The notes: generated from the sequence alone by a model not told the origin. A stretch of 64,000 bases of DNA from an uncultured Alphaproteobacteria bacterium (GCA_946480475.1 CAMLJM010000007.1:1-64000); one strand, 5' to 3'. Positions 34,813-44,059 are shown, numbered from the stretch's first letter. Program-made: numbers and translations.

Positions 34813-35772
34813 ATGATGAAAAGCGTACTTCTTCAATCCGCCTGCGTTAGTCTGCTCCTGTCACTATCAGCTCTTTCTTATCCATCAATGGCACAGGAAA
34901 CTGTGCCAGCCCCCGCGCAAGCGCCTGTTGCCGCAACATCTGCACCTGCTGCAACCGCGCCTGCAGTGCCCTCTCAAACAGATCCTGCTGCAACGCCATC
35001 TGCATCAACAGATGTTGCCCCCCTTGCAGCTTCTTCAACAGCCGCCACTCCCAAAATCGAGATATTCACACCGGCTAACCCAGAACCGTTGATTGACTTT
35101 ACCAAATACTACGCACGGCAAACGGCAACCGTAAAATCAGGTGATCATCAGGCGCAACTAACCTATTTCACATTTGCACCCACCGTGGCAGCTACCCCCG
35201 GTACGCAATTCCCCTTGGTCCTGGTCCTGCATGAAGCCAGTGGCCAGGCTGAAGCCGGGCGTTTCCTGATTACAGAGTCGGTGCGTAATGCTTACCCCGC
35301 TTATATCGTTGTTCCTGCATTGCCAGCCGGAAAACGCTGGGCAGACCCGGGGCCACTGAAACCGGCACATGCCCTGCCCGAAGCTGTCGAGCTTGTGAAG
35401 CAACTTATTGCCATTAATCCTGCCATAGACCCCAAGAAAGTTTATGTGATTGGCTGCGGCACAGGCGGCACGGGCGCATACGGTGCGGCACAATTATATT
35501 CTGATGTGTTTGCTGCTGCCGTGCCGATTGCCGCAACATGGAATCCCCATGAAATATCGAATATGAAGAACTTGCCGATTGCGGCCTTCCACGGCGTCGA
35601 CGACATGACTGTCCCCCTGAACTTCAGCAGTGATACGATTGCCATGGTCCAGCATGAGGGGGGCACCGCCTTCTTCACCAAATACGAAAACATGGCACAT
35701 AATTGCAGCTCTGACAGGATTTATAATGAGCTGCTATGGAAGTGGCTTTTCGCACAGAAGAAGGCACCCTGA
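34813..35772 (+). CDS. Exported alpha/beta-hydrolase-like protein lacking the nucleophilic Ser
   Basis: A 319-residue protein with a signal peptide (to about residue 27, SMA-QE), an Ala/Pro/Thr-rich linker to residue 85 and a PHB depolymerase/esterase-like alpha/beta-hydrolase domain. The core strand FPLVLVLHEASGQ fits, but the nucleophile elbow reads GCGTG (214-218): residue 216, coded GGC at 35458-35460, is Gly where the paralogue has Ser. Asp (264 region, HGVDDMTVPL) and His296 (NMAHNCS) are present. It is probably catalytically dead or altered. Coupled to the next gene by TGATG. Confidence 0.85.
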   Translation: MMKSVLLQSACVSLLLSLSALSYPSMAQETVPAPAQAPVAATSAPAATAPAVPSQTDPAATPSASTDVAPLAASSTAATPKIEIFTPANPEPLIDFTKYYARQTATVKSGDHQAQLTYFTFAPTVAATPGTQFPLVLVLHEASGQAEAGRFLITESVRNAYPAYIVVPALPAGKRWADPGPLKPAHALPEAVELVKQLIAINPAIDPKKVYVIGCGTGGTGAYGAAQLYSDVFAAAVPIAATWNPHEISNMKNLPIAAFHGVDDMTVPLNFSSDTIAMVQHEGGTAFFTKYENMAHNCSSDRIYNELLWKWLFAQKKAP

Positions 35773-36650
35773 TGAAATTGTTTACCCCTGTTATTTACTT
35801 AGCAGCATTGTTTCTGCTTGTTTCACCGCTTACAGCGCAAGCAGGCTTCTTTAACAAGGGTACAAACATTCGTAACGAACAGCCTATGGCTGAATTCACA
35901 GCCATGTTTGAACGCAAGACTTTTGTGCCAGAAGATAAAAAACTTAAGAACCTTACCTATTTCTGGTTTCAACCGGCGCAACCTTACCCGGAAGGCATTA
36001 AGTTTCCCTTGGTGCTGGTACTTCATGGCGCTACCGGAAACAGTTATGCGGCCAGTTTCCTCGTAGAACCACGCATGCAAACAGCTTATCCGGCGTTTAT
36101 TGTCGTCCCTGTATTGCCGCAGGCACGCTTATGGGCAGGAGCACACCCTGAGGCAGCAAAAGGTGAGGCCATTCACGATGCCGCCGCCCTTATTAAAAGC
36201 ATCTCTGGCCAATATCCGGTCGACACCAGTCGCATTTATATTATGGGATGCTCGGACGGCGGTACGGGTACATTCGGCGCTGTCACCTATTACCCTGATA
36301 TATTTGCGGGTGCCGTAGCGATCTCCGGATCCTGGAATCCTGAATATGCGCCGAAAATGGCAACCGTGCCTATCGTTGCCATGCATGGCGCGAAGGATAC
36401 TGTCATCCCGCCTGACAACGCACGCGATACCATGTCATTGATTAAGCAATATGGCGGGCAGGCTTTCTATTATGAGTTCCCGAACGAGGGCCATAATTGT
36501 CCCTCGGAACAATATTACACCAGCCGCATATGGGACTGGCTTTTTGCACAAAAGAAAATTCCTGCCGCTAAACAATCAGAATCTTTGAATACTGTTGAAC
36601 AGACGGCCGCAGAAAAGCCCGCTGCAGAGGAAGTTCAGCCCGCGCGGTAA
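35772..36650 (+). CDS. Exported esterase/PHB depolymerase-like hydrolase
   Basis: A 292-residue protein with a signal peptide (TAQA, about residue 24). The catalytic triad appears intact: Ser161 in GCSDG, Asp209 in HGAKDTVIPP and His241 in NEGHNCPS. The core KFPLVLVLHGATGN and terminal WDWLFAQKKIP are shared with the preceding gene, so the two are tandem paralogues. The substrate is unknown; secreted polyester, ferulate or peptide esters are possible. Its end overlaps the minus-strand gene by 16 bp. Confidence 0.88.
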   Translation: MKLFTPVIYLAALFLLVSPLTAQAGFFNKGTNIRNEQPMAEFTAMFERKTFVPEDKKLKNLTYFWFQPAQPYPEGIKFPLVLVLHGATGNSYAASFLVEPRMQTAYPAFIVVPVLPQARLWAGAHPEAAKGEAIHDAAALIKSISGQYPVDTSRIYIMGCSDGGTGTFGAVTYYPDIFAGAVAISGSWNPEYAPKMATVPIVAMHGAKDTVIPPDNARDTMSLIKQYGGQAFYYEFPNEGHNCPSEQYYTSRIWDWLFAQKKIPAAKQSESLNTVEQTAAEKPAAEEVQPAR

Positions 36651-37201
36651 GACAGTTTCTGTACGGCTGCTGCAACAGTGGGCGCATCGTTACGATTCAG
36701 GAACTGTTCGGGCGTCATGTAATCGCCACGCAAGCTGACCGCCCGGCGTTTAATCCCCACAGATCCCTCACCAAAGTCCATTTGCGGCAATCCTACTCTA
36801 TGCAGAAATTCTGACATGACACGGACGGCCTTATCATGTGATTTGGCTTGGTCACGTCTAAGATCTCTGAAGTCTTTGCGTACATGCGCCAAGATTTGGT
36901 TAAATGTGCGACTGTTGGTAGCCTGCTCCACTGTCTGCAATAGCGGCAATCCCCGGGCATCGCCAAAAATATTCAATACATCATCCAGGGCGTTAATAAG
37001 GCATTGGCGCACCGTCGGCTGATGCGCATACTCTTTCGCCAAAACCAATATTGCCGCTTCCGAGCGTGAAAAGTCTTCATCGTACAAAGCCTGTGCCAAC
37101 TTCATCAGTTGCGCATCACGCTTATCATTGCTGTGTTTCTGTACATTAACGACGAACATAGCGCCTGCGGCGAACAGCCCGACAAGTCCCAGCTTATTCA
37201 T
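36635..37201 (-). CDS. Hypothetical membrane-anchored protein
   Basis: A 188-residue protein with a short N-terminal hydrophobic segment (LGLVGLFAAGAMFVVNV) and a helical soluble remainder (LMKLAQALYDEDFSRSEAAI, TFNQILAHVRKDFRDLRRD). I recognise no domain. ATG 37201 is chosen because upstream codons, open to 37372, would overlap the cobT start. It lies between the hydrolase pair and cobT on the opposite strand. Confidence 0.6.
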   Translation of the reverse strand: MNKLGLVGLFAAGAMFVVNVQKHSNDKRDAQLMKLAQALYDEDFSRSEAAILVLAKEYAHQPTVRQCLINALDDVLNIFGDARGLPLLQTVEQATNSRTFNQILAHVRKDFRDLRRDQAKSHDKAVRVMSEFLHRVGLPQMDFGEGSVGIKRRAVSLRGDYMTPEQFLNRNDAPTVAAAVQKLSYRAG

Positions 37202-37339
37202 GATTTTGGGTATCCCTGTTAAATTTCTTATGGCCAACGCTAGCACAAGCCTGCGTCCGGCACCATGACGCTCGACGCTGCGGTGCAAAGCTCCTATTTC
37301 ACTATAGCGATATGACAAAAAACAGGTAAAATCAGGCTG

Positions 37340-39205
37340 ATGAAAAACGATCAGGATAGCCGCTTCGAACAATTTAAATCCGCAACCGCCGCCGCGTTGC
37401 GGGCGCTGGCACGCAAACCTGATGTCGATGTGTCATTCAGCGCCACCGAACAAGCGGGCGACAGCCGTCTGAGAAACCCTCACGGACCCGGGCGCGCACG
37501 CCTGCCCCTCCCGGATCGGGAAATCAGCGCCCACAGCAAAGCGCTTGTTCGTGGCGACGCCGATGCCAAAGCCCTGCGCATGCAACATCACGATCCCGTA
37601 CTGCATAACCAGAACACGATGATGGACCTGACAGCGCAGGCCGTTATGGATGCGCTTGAGCAGGCACGCGTTGAGTCCCTCGGCGCCAACCAGATGCAGG
37701 GCGTGAAACAGAACCTGAATGCCGCCCTGGAAGAGAAATGTCATCGCCTCGGTTACCAGGATATCAGCAGCCGTGATGAAACGAATATGGCCGAGGCCCT
37801 GCACGTTATGGCGCGGCTGGCTCTCACGGGCGAAACCGTGCCACCGTCAGCGCAAGAACTGGCCGTACAATGGGCCCCCTGGATTCAGGAACATTTGGGT
37901 CCAGAAGGTTTTGAAAAGCTGAAACCCTATCTGCACAATCAAAAGGCGTTCTCGCAACAGGCGCGCCTGATGATCGAGCAGATGGAGATGAACGCCACTG
38001 AGGAACAGCAGGAAGGCTATAGCGACGAAGAGCAGCAAGCCGCCAGCACACAGCAAAACCCCGATGGCGCCCCACAGAACGAGCAGGAAGAAAAAGAAAA
38101 ACCGGAATCCATGGGTGGCAGCGAAGGTGTAGAAGCCGCCGAGGACACAGAAGATACCGGGGAAGCATCCGCCAGCGGCTCCGAAGACCTTGATGACAGC
38201 GAAGTGCAATCCGATGCCGAAGGCGAAGACGCTGGCATGCCCCATCATAAGCGGCCCGAAGGTTATATCGCCGGACCCGACAAACGTTACTATGTTTACA
38301 CCAGTCAGTTCGATGAAACAGTTTCTGCCGAAGATCTGGCGGAACCTGAGGAGCTTGATCGTCTGCGCTCTATGCTTGACCAGCAATTGGCACATTTACA
38401 GTCTGTTATCACCAAGCTTGCCAACCGCCTGCAGCGCAAGCTGATGGCGCAACAGACACGCAGCTGGTTATTTGACCTGGATGAAGGCATTCTCGATAGC
38501 GCCCGCCTTGCCCGTATCGTTGCAAATCCTACTGTGCCCTTATCATTCAAACAGGAACGGCAAACCGAATTCCGCGATACGATTGTTACCTTGCTGATTG
38601 ATAACTCAGGCTCCATGCGCGGACGCCCGATTGCGATTGCCGCGATGTGCACCGATATCCTTGCACGCACATTAGAGCGCTGCGGCGTGAAGGTTGAAAT
38701 TCTCGGGTTTACGACCCGCGCCTGGAAAGGTGGCAAATCCCGTGATGCTTGGATTCAGGCAGGCCGCCCGCCCCTGCCCGGTCGCCTGAATGATTTACGC
38801 CATATCATTTATAAATCCGCCGATACGCCCTGGCGTCGTACCCGTAAAAATCTGGGCCTGATGCTAAAAGAAGGTTTGCTGAAAGAGAATATCGATGGCG
38901 AAGCACTGGTATGGGCGCATAACCGTCTGGCGGCGCGTCCGGAACAACGCAAAATCCTGATGGTGATTTCTGATGGCGCCCCGGTTGATGACTCAACCCT
39001 GTCCGTGAACCCCTCTAACATTCTTGAGCTGGATTTGCGGCATGTGATCGCCTGGATTGAGTCAGTTTCCGATGTGGAATTGACCGCCATCGGGATCGGG
39101 CATGACGTTACCCGCTATTATAAACGCGCCGTCACGATTGCCGATGCCGATGAACTTGCCAGCGCCCTGACAACACGGCTTACAGAGTTGTTTGACGAGC
39201 GATAA
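37340..39205 (+). CDS. cobT: Cobaltochelatase subunit CobT
   Basis: A 621-residue protein. The N-terminal helical domain contains [20 protein letters not shown]; the middle (about 215-300) is very acidic and Glu/Gln/Ser-rich, as usual for CobT. The C-terminus is a VWA domain with the MIDAS motif [13 protein letters not shown] and later [17 protein letters not shown]. CobT partners CobS AAA+ ATPase. It is separated from cobS by three genes, although the two are usually adjacent. Confidence 0.95.
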   Translation: MKNDQDSRFEQFKSATAAALRALARKPDVDVSFSATEQAGDSRLRNPHGPGRARLPLPDREISAHSKALVRGDADAKALRMQHHDPVLHNQNTMMDLTAQAVMDALEQARVESLGANQMQGVKQNLNAALEEKCHRLGYQDISSRDETNMAEALHVMARLALTGETVPPSAQELAVQWAPWIQEHLGPEGFEKLKPYLHNQKAFSQQARLMIEQMEMNATEEQQEGYSDEEQQAASTQQNPDGAPQNEQEEKEKPESMGGSEGVEAAEDTEDTGEASASGSEDLDDSEVQSDAEGEDAGMPHHKRPEGYIAGPDKRYYVYTSQFDETVSAEDLAEPEELDRLRSMLDQQLAHLQSVITKLANRLQRKLMAQQTRSWLFDLDEGILDSARLARIVANPTVPLSFKQERQTEFRDTIVTLLIDNSGSMRGRPIAIAAMCTDILARTLERCGVKVEILGFTTRAWKGGKSRDAWIQAGRPPLPGRLNDLRHIIYKSADTPWRRTRKNLGLMLKEGLLKENIDGEALVWAHNRLAARPEQRKILMVISDGAPVDDSTLSVNPSNILELDLRHVIAWIESVSDVELTAIGIGHDVTRYYKRAVTIADADELASALTTRLTELFDER

Positions 39206-39247
39206 GCCACCTTCCCAAATTACCGAAAATCGTTTAAAACCAGAACC

Positions 39248-40654
39248 ATGAGCAACGACCGTAAAATCTATAAACCCGGCCCGATCAGGGGCTTTCCCGA
39301 ATGGCTGCCAGAGGAACGTCTGGTCGAGCAAAGATGGTTCGATCATATCCGCCGCGTTTTTGAGTCTTATGGATTTTGCAACATCGAGACCCCCAGCGTG
39401 GAAGAGCTTGATGTTCTCGCCGCCAAAGGCGAAGTCGACAAAGAAATTTATGTCATCGAACGCCTGCATAAGGATGAGAACGACAAGAAAGAGGCACGCC
39501 TCGCGCTGCACTTCGACCAGACCGTGCCGATGGCGCGCTATGTCGCGATGAATTTCAACAATCTGGTATTCCCGTTCAAACGTTACCAGATGCAGCGTGT
39601 CTGGCGTGGCGAACGCCCGCAGATGGGCCGCATGCGCGAATTTTATCAATGCGATATCGACGTGATCAATGTCGATAACCTTCCGATTTCCTTCGACTCC
39701 GAAGTCGCCAGCATGATGTATGAAGTGCTGGAGGGACTTAATATCGGACGCGTGCAGTTACGGATCAATAACCGGAAGATTGTCACCGGTATAATTGAAG
39801 CGTTAGGAATTTTTACTCCTGAGCAAGGTGCTGGCCTCCTAAGAATAATCGATAAACGCGAGAAAATTACATCTGAAGAGTTTTGGCAATTAATTTCAAA
39901 GGCAATTGATGAATCTAATGCAACGGCACCAGCGGCATCCTTGGATGTTTTGCAAAAATTCTTTAAAGCAGCCGATAGTATCAGGAAAGAAAATATAAAA
40001 GGTCAGTTAGAGGCCTTAAGAGTTGCTCTCAAAACCGTTAATAATAATGCAACTTTCCATGAAGGACTTGATGAGCTAGCAGTTGTAATAGAAAACCTCT
40101 CTCACCTGCCTGAAGGGGCAGTCGTTGCCGATCTCTCCATCGTTCGTGGCCTCGACTATTACACGGGTACGGTGTATGAGACGCAGCTACTAGATGTCCC
40201 GGAGTTTACTGGTTCTGTATGCTCTGGTGGGCGTTATGATGATCTGGCAGGCAGCTATATCAACAAGCACCTGCCCGGCGTTGGTATTTCCCTCGGCTTC
40301 TCGCGCCTGTTCGACGTGATCAAGCAAAAGCGCCCTGACCTGATGGGTTTGAGTGAGAAATCCCCCAAAGGCCCTGCGCATGTCATGATGATGGTACCGG
40401 AGAATGAGGCGGATCGCCCGCTCGCTTATGAATCGGCGCGGCAGCTGCGCAAAAACGGCGTCAATGTTGAGATGTATCATGCGCCCAAGAAGTTCGGCGA
40501 CCAGCTTAAATACGCGAGCAAGAAAAACATCCCTTATGTCTGGGTTATCCATGACGGCAAACATGAGGTCAAAGATATGAATGCGCAAACGCAAACACAG
40601 GCCGACCCCCAAACATGGACGCCGGACAGGAAAATCCTTCATGAAGTGGCTTAA
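39248..40654 (+). CDS. hisS: Histidyl-tRNA synthetase
   Basis: A 468-residue class II aminoacyl-tRNA synthetase. Motif 2 reads RMQRVWRGERPQMGRMREFY-like (KRYQMQRVWRGERPQMGR), the His-A loop is GLDYYTGTVYET, motif 3 is PGVGISLGFSRLFDVI, and SGGRYDDLAG is the second histidine-binding motif. ALHFDQTVPMARYVA near residue 87 matches the archaeal/eukaryotic-like LRYDLTVPFARY group rather than the usual bacterial LRPEGT. Codons 199-278 are AT-rich compared with the flanks. Anticodon-binding domain at the C-terminus. Confidence 0.95.
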   Translation: MSNDRKIYKPGPIRGFPEWLPEERLVEQRWFDHIRRVFESYGFCNIETPSVEELDVLAAKGEVDKEIYVIERLHKDENDKKEARLALHFDQTVPMARYVAMNFNNLVFPFKRYQMQRVWRGERPQMGRMREFYQCDIDVINVDNLPISFDSEVASMMYEVLEGLNIGRVQLRINNRKIVTGIIEALGIFTPEQGAGLLRIIDKREKITSEEFWQLISKAIDESNATAPAASLDVLQKFFKAADSIRKENIKGQLEALRVALKTVNNNATFHEGLDELAVVIENLSHLPEGAVVADLSIVRGLDYYTGTVYETQLLDVPEFTGSVCSGGRYDDLAGSYINKHLPGVGISLGFSRLFDVIKQKRPDLMGLSEKSPKGPAHVMMMVPENEADRPLAYESARQLRKNGVNVEMYHAPKKFGDQLKYASKKNIPYVWVIHDGKHEVKDMNAQTQTQADPQTWTPDRKILHEVA

Positions 40655-41276
40655 ATTTGTATTACCCCTGATTATACTGAATGCTGCGCCTGCCTTGGCG
40701 GCACCCTTCACTTATTCGCCGGAGGGATGTGAATTTACCATCACATTTCCCAGCGAACCTTTCATGGGTCGCAAATGTAATCCTGAGAACCCGGACCAAT
40801 GCCACGAGGTGGTAAGCTTCACCAAGGTTTTTGATGTGACAGCCTCATTGAACCTGAGTGTCGTTTGCAACCCCTCCACACCGGATATGTATGAGCGCTA
40901 TAGCGGTGATGTCATGAAGACGACGCTGATCGCCATGGCGGGTCGCGGCAAACTGGAACAATATGAAACCGGCTATAACGAATATGCCGATGCCCGCATG
41001 GCATTCGTTCTGGGCTACGGCAAGAAGAACGGCCAGGACCTGATTTATAATGGTCAATTATGGATCGGTAAGAAATCCATCTTCAGCCTTGAGGCCGATA
41101 TTGTGGGTGATTATGTCGATGGCGCCGACGCCCTGTTTGCCGAAATTTTGCAAAGCGTGCGCTTTAAAGGGCCTATGACACCGGCGGCCAACAAGGCCGC
41201 AGCCAGCCCGGAAAAGGCTGAAAAAGAGCCGGAAACCAAGCCGGAAGCCGAAAAAGAAGACAAACCTGCCGAGTAA
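40641..41276 (+). CDS. Hypothetical exported protein
   Basis: A 211-residue protein with a signal peptide (LKFVLPLIILNAAPALA, cleavage at about 20). The mature domain has four Cys (EGCEFTITF, GRKCNPENPDQCHE, VVCNPST), consistent with disulfides. The C-terminal 30 residues are Lys/Glu/Pro-rich and disordered. ATG 40641 overlaps the end of hisS by 14 bp, so it is coupled. Function not recognised. Confidence 0.7.
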   Translation: MKWLKFVLPLIILNAAPALAAPFTYSPEGCEFTITFPSEPFMGRKCNPENPDQCHEVVSFTKVFDVTASLNLSVVCNPSTPDMYERYSGDVMKTTLIAMAGRGKLEQYETGYNEYADARMAFVLGYGKKNGQDLIYNGQLWIGKKSIFSLEADIVGDYVDGADALFAEILQSVRFKGPMTPAANKAAASPEKAEKEPETKPEAEKEDKPAE

Positions 41277-41350
41277 TCGCTTGGCACTGCCAAAATTCCT
41301 GTGCTAGCCTCCCTGTAATTAAAAGAATTCATAATTCCAGGGAGCTAATA

Positions 41351-41683
41351 ATGAACCTATCCGCTTTATGGGCGAAGATTCCTCAGCCTGCCAAAACCGC
41401 AATATTCAGCGTGCTCACAGGCGGCGCTGTCCTGGGTACTTCTGAATACGTCTCACGCAAGCCGGAAGTAGTTGTTCCCATCAGTGCCGGCCGCCAGCAA
41501 CTGATTGATGCCGGTCACATTGATCGCAAAATCCTGAAAGAACGAGTCAACCAGGCTGTCAAAGATGTCTTTAAGGAGCAAGGATTCTGCGATGACCCTG
41601 TGGTGGCTGAGAAAGATATATCTGAAACAGTGGCACTGGCGCGTTGTAAAGATCCCTTAGCCCCAAAAACCGTCCCGCATTAG
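41351..41683 (+). CDS. Hypothetical protein with N-terminal hydrophobic segment
   Basis: A 110-residue protein. A hydrophobic stretch (AKTAIFSVLTGGAVLGTS, about 14-31) suggests a membrane anchor. The rest is polar and includes two Cys. GGGAG is the ribosome site. First of five further unknown genes in a row after the hisS operon. No family recognised. Confidence 0.6.
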   Translation: MNLSALWAKIPQPAKTAIFSVLTGGAVLGTSEYVSRKPEVVVPISAGRQQLIDAGHIDRKILKERVNQAVKDVFKEQGFCDDPVVAEKDISETVALARCKDPLAPKTVPH

Positions 41684-41692
41684 AATTACGGG

Positions 41693-42190
41693 ATGCCGCA
41701 TATGAGCACATCACCGCTTAAAGAAACATTTGCACTGAAATCGGCTCATACCATGACTCTGGATGAGATATCGCGCCTGCTGGAAATGCCCACATCATTT
41801 CCCCGCCTGGTCAGCGCCCATATCCCCGCCGAGATTGCAACCAAGTCTTTCTTCGACACCGAAAGTCTTTTTAGTGAACAGGAAATTCTGAAATTCGTTC
41901 CCGAAAGATATCCTCCACTGGAAGATGGCCGTGAAATGCCTGCCAAAGATTTCTGGTTGCAAGTTCATATCAAAGGTATCGAAGACAACCCAATCATGGG
42001 TGTCAAATTCATGGATATAGGTAATGGCGCTTATGATTTGTCCTGCGCCTTCCTGACATCCATTATAGATGGCGATCTTTATTACCGCCCTAATCTCGGG
42101 CATTTCATTATCGAACAGGTGGAAGCGGTTATTCACAACACCATGGGTAAGCCGCTAAAACTGCAACCACCAGAACTGCGTCACTCATAA
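41693..42190 (+). CDS. Hypothetical protein
   Basis: A 165-residue soluble protein that I do not recognise. It is mixed alpha/beta, with FSEQEILKFVPERYPPLED and the central VHIKGIEDNPIMGVKFMDIG. No signal peptide or membrane helix. ATG 41702 is an alternative start. It is 9 bp after the preceding gene, in the same operon. Confidence 0.6.
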   Translation: MPHMSTSPLKETFALKSAHTMTLDEISRLLEMPTSFPRLVSAHIPAEIATKSFFDTESLFSEQEILKFVPERYPPLEDGREMPAKDFWLQVHIKGIEDNPIMGVKFMDIGNGAYDLSCAFLTSIIDGDLYYRPNLGHFIIEQVEAVIHNTMGKPLKLQPPELRHS

Positions 42191-42213
42191 CCATAAATAA
42201 GACAGGGTCTATC

Positions 42214-42405
42214 ATGAATAAAGGAATGAAAGCCGGAATTATTATTCCGATTGTATGCGCGACAGGTGCAGCGCTGGCGTTATCGGCGGCGGTCGTATTT
42301 GGATCCGTAGCCGCGCCTGCGGAGCCGCCACCCGCGAATTCCAGCACTACGCCATGCGACGTGCGACCAGACGCCAAACAAAACCCCTGCCCGTCACAAC
42401 CTTGA
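42214..42405 (+). CDS. Small exported or membrane-anchored hypothetical protein
   Basis: A 63-residue protein with a hydrophobic segment (AGIIIPIVCATGAALALSAA, about 7-30) and a short Pro/Cys-containing tail with two Cys (TPCDVRPDAK, QNPCPSQP). The first Cys lies inside the hydrophobic segment, so a lipoprotein is not obvious. It ends 1 bp before the next start. Function unknown. Confidence 0.5.
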   Translation: MNKGMKAGIIIPIVCATGAALALSAAVVFGSVAAPAEPPPANSSTTPCDVRPDAKQNPCPSQP

Positions 42406-42406
42406 T

Positions 42407-43030
42407 ATGCCCGCCAATCTTTCTGAGATATTCGATCAAGCACAACATGCCCTGTCACTTATCCGTCGTGACAAACTGGCAGCGCATTGCGACATAGACT
42501 CGTGCTTTAGCGGCCCCGGTTACCTCGGCGCCCTGTACCGGGAGCATAAGGATAAAATCATCGAAACGATAAAGCTGCGCAATCACCAAGGCCGGCTTCC
42601 GGCACGGCGCATCTCCACTGACCAAGCCTATACGCAAACACGTGACCTGATCGCGCAACTTTATCCGCATACGATGGAGAAAGAAATCGCACGGCTGGAC
42701 GATCAGGAATGGGTGTGCGCGGCCACAGGCATCTTCCTTGATTTGAAAGATAAGAGCGAAGAAGTAAGGCCACAGAATTTGAATCTTTTTTATATGGGTG
42801 ATTTTCTTGATTGCCTCGAAGCCTGCCTTCACCTGTCACATCACATTCAGCAATCCCTTCGCCAGGGTGATGAGGAAAATACACTGGCCGTTCTTAAGCG
42901 CTTGCGGGCAATTCCAGATTATCGTGACCATTTCCCCAATCACCCTCCGTCTCAGGGCGGCAAAAGAAAGCCTGTCGAAAATAGCGCCACTTATGGCCTT
43001 ACAGGCAACCTGCAACCTTTAAGAGGCTAA
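42407..43030 (+). CDS. Hypothetical protein, paralogue of the 43080 gene
   Basis: A 207-residue protein. Its C-terminal 77 residues (131-207) share a module with the gene at 43080: a GDxLD start, the central KRLRAIPDYRDHFP and a terminal GNLQPLRG. The N-terminal halves are unrelated. No known domain, signal peptide or membrane segment is visible. The C-terminal module is basic near its end and helical before it. Confidence 0.65.
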   Translation: MPANLSEIFDQAQHALSLIRRDKLAAHCDIDSCFSGPGYLGALYREHKDKIIETIKLRNHQGRLPARRISTDQAYTQTRDLIAQLYPHTMEKEIARLDDQEWVCAATGIFLDLKDKSEEVRPQNLNLFYMGDFLDCLEACLHLSHHIQQSLRQGDEENTLAVLKRLRAIPDYRDHFPNHPPSQGGKRKPVENSATYGLTGNLQPLRG

Positions 43031-43079
43031 TTTTATCAGGAAACTTGACGTTATTTTCATAATAATATAATTTGCCGCC

Positions 43080-43658
43080 ATGCGTCATTTATTCGATATT
43101 GTTGCCGCCCCTATTAAGGCCCGTTTCGAAACCCATGATAAAATCATGAAGGCATTCGAGTATGTTAATCGCGCCCATGTTGTAACGCTTCTCGATTTTG
43201 AAGATTGCTTCACGACCGAGGAGAACCTGCCCTATGGCGATCTGGGCATAACTTTTCGCGTTAATATTGAAGATATCAGGGATGCCTTAAGCATTCTGGG
43301 TCAAACCAAGAAGATTGGGGCATACTATCTGCCACAAGGCCTGGCGAACACGCATACACGCGATGTTGTTGAAAAACATCACTATAGCAAACATGCCGAC
43401 TTGCCTTCATACCACCTCGGCGATTTACTGGATCAGACAGACCTGCACATCAAATTAAGCAGCGAGATTAACCGCGCTGTTATTTTTGGAGACGGCCAGC
43501 ATGTTCTGGACATTGTGAAAAGAATGCAGCGCCTGCCGGATTACAGTCAGCATTTCCCCCATCGCACACCCCCGCCCGATAACGGCGAGACAAAGAAGAA
43601 AAGGGAAAAAAGCCCCGGTTGGGTGCCTGTAGGGCAATTGCAGCCCACGCGCCTTTAA
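43080..43658 (+). CDS. Hypothetical protein, paralogue of the 42407 gene
   Basis: A 192-residue protein whose residues 113-192 align with 131-207 of the preceding gene (GDLLD; VKRMQRLPDYSQHFP; GQLQPTRL). The N-terminal 110 residues are distinct. Different heads with one shared tail suggest a modular family, perhaps with the tail binding a common partner. The 3' end overlaps sufE by 4 bp on the opposite strand. Family not recognised. Confidence 0.65.
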   Translation: MRHLFDIVAAPIKARFETHDKIMKAFEYVNRAHVVTLLDFEDCFTTEENLPYGDLGITFRVNIEDIRDALSILGQTKKIGAYYLPQGLANTHTRDVVEKHHYSKHADLPSYHLGDLLDQTDLHIKLSSEINRAVIFGDGQHVLDIVKRMQRLPDYSQHFPHRTPPPDNGETKKKREKSPGWVPVGQLQPTRL

Positions 43659-44059
43659 GCACCTGCCATCTTACGGATCTTATCCACCATAGCAAAAAAT
43701 CCGTTCCGGCGATTGGGCGACAGATGCTGGTGCAGCCCCAACCGTTCAAAAGCGGCTTCAATGTCATAGGTACGGACATATTCCACAGGTTTATCCTGGT
43801 AAGCCACATACAAAAGATAAACCAGGCCGCGCACGATCTGCGCATCACTATCCGCGATAAAATGAAACACGCCGTTTTGGATTGATGCGACCAGCCAAAC
43901 CTTGGAAGTACAACCCCTTACAAGATGTTCTTCAACTTTTAGAGCCTCATCCACAGGCGGTAAACGACCACCCAGATCTATCAGGTAGCGATAACGATCT
44001 TCCCAATCGCCAAACAGGGCGAAGCTTTCAGCCAGTTCTTCAAGTGTCTTGTCAGCCAT
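43655..44059 (-). CDS. sufE: SufE-like sulfur acceptor
   Basis: A 134-residue protein of the SufE/CsdE fold. The active-site Cys lies in VRGCTSKVWL, and the N-terminal FALFGDWEDRYRYLIDLG and LLYVAYQDKP segments are typical. SufE accepts persulfide sulfur from the SufS cysteine desulfurase and stimulates Fe-S assembly. ATG 44059 is used; the frame is open 10 codons further. It stands alone, away from a suf operon. Confidence 0.92.
   Translation of the reverse strand: MADKTLEELAESFALFGDWEDRYRYLIDLGGRLPPVDEALKVEEHLVRGCTSKVWLVASIQNGVFHFIADSDAQIVRGLVYLLYVAYQDKPVEYVRTYDIEAAFERLGLHQHLSPNRRNGFFAMVDKIRKMAGA

Noticed and set aside
41281..41310. TTGGCAC followed by TGCCA, considered as a sigma-54 promoter
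   Set aside because: The -12 TTGC element is missing at the required spacing; the match is only the -24 half and an inverted repeat.
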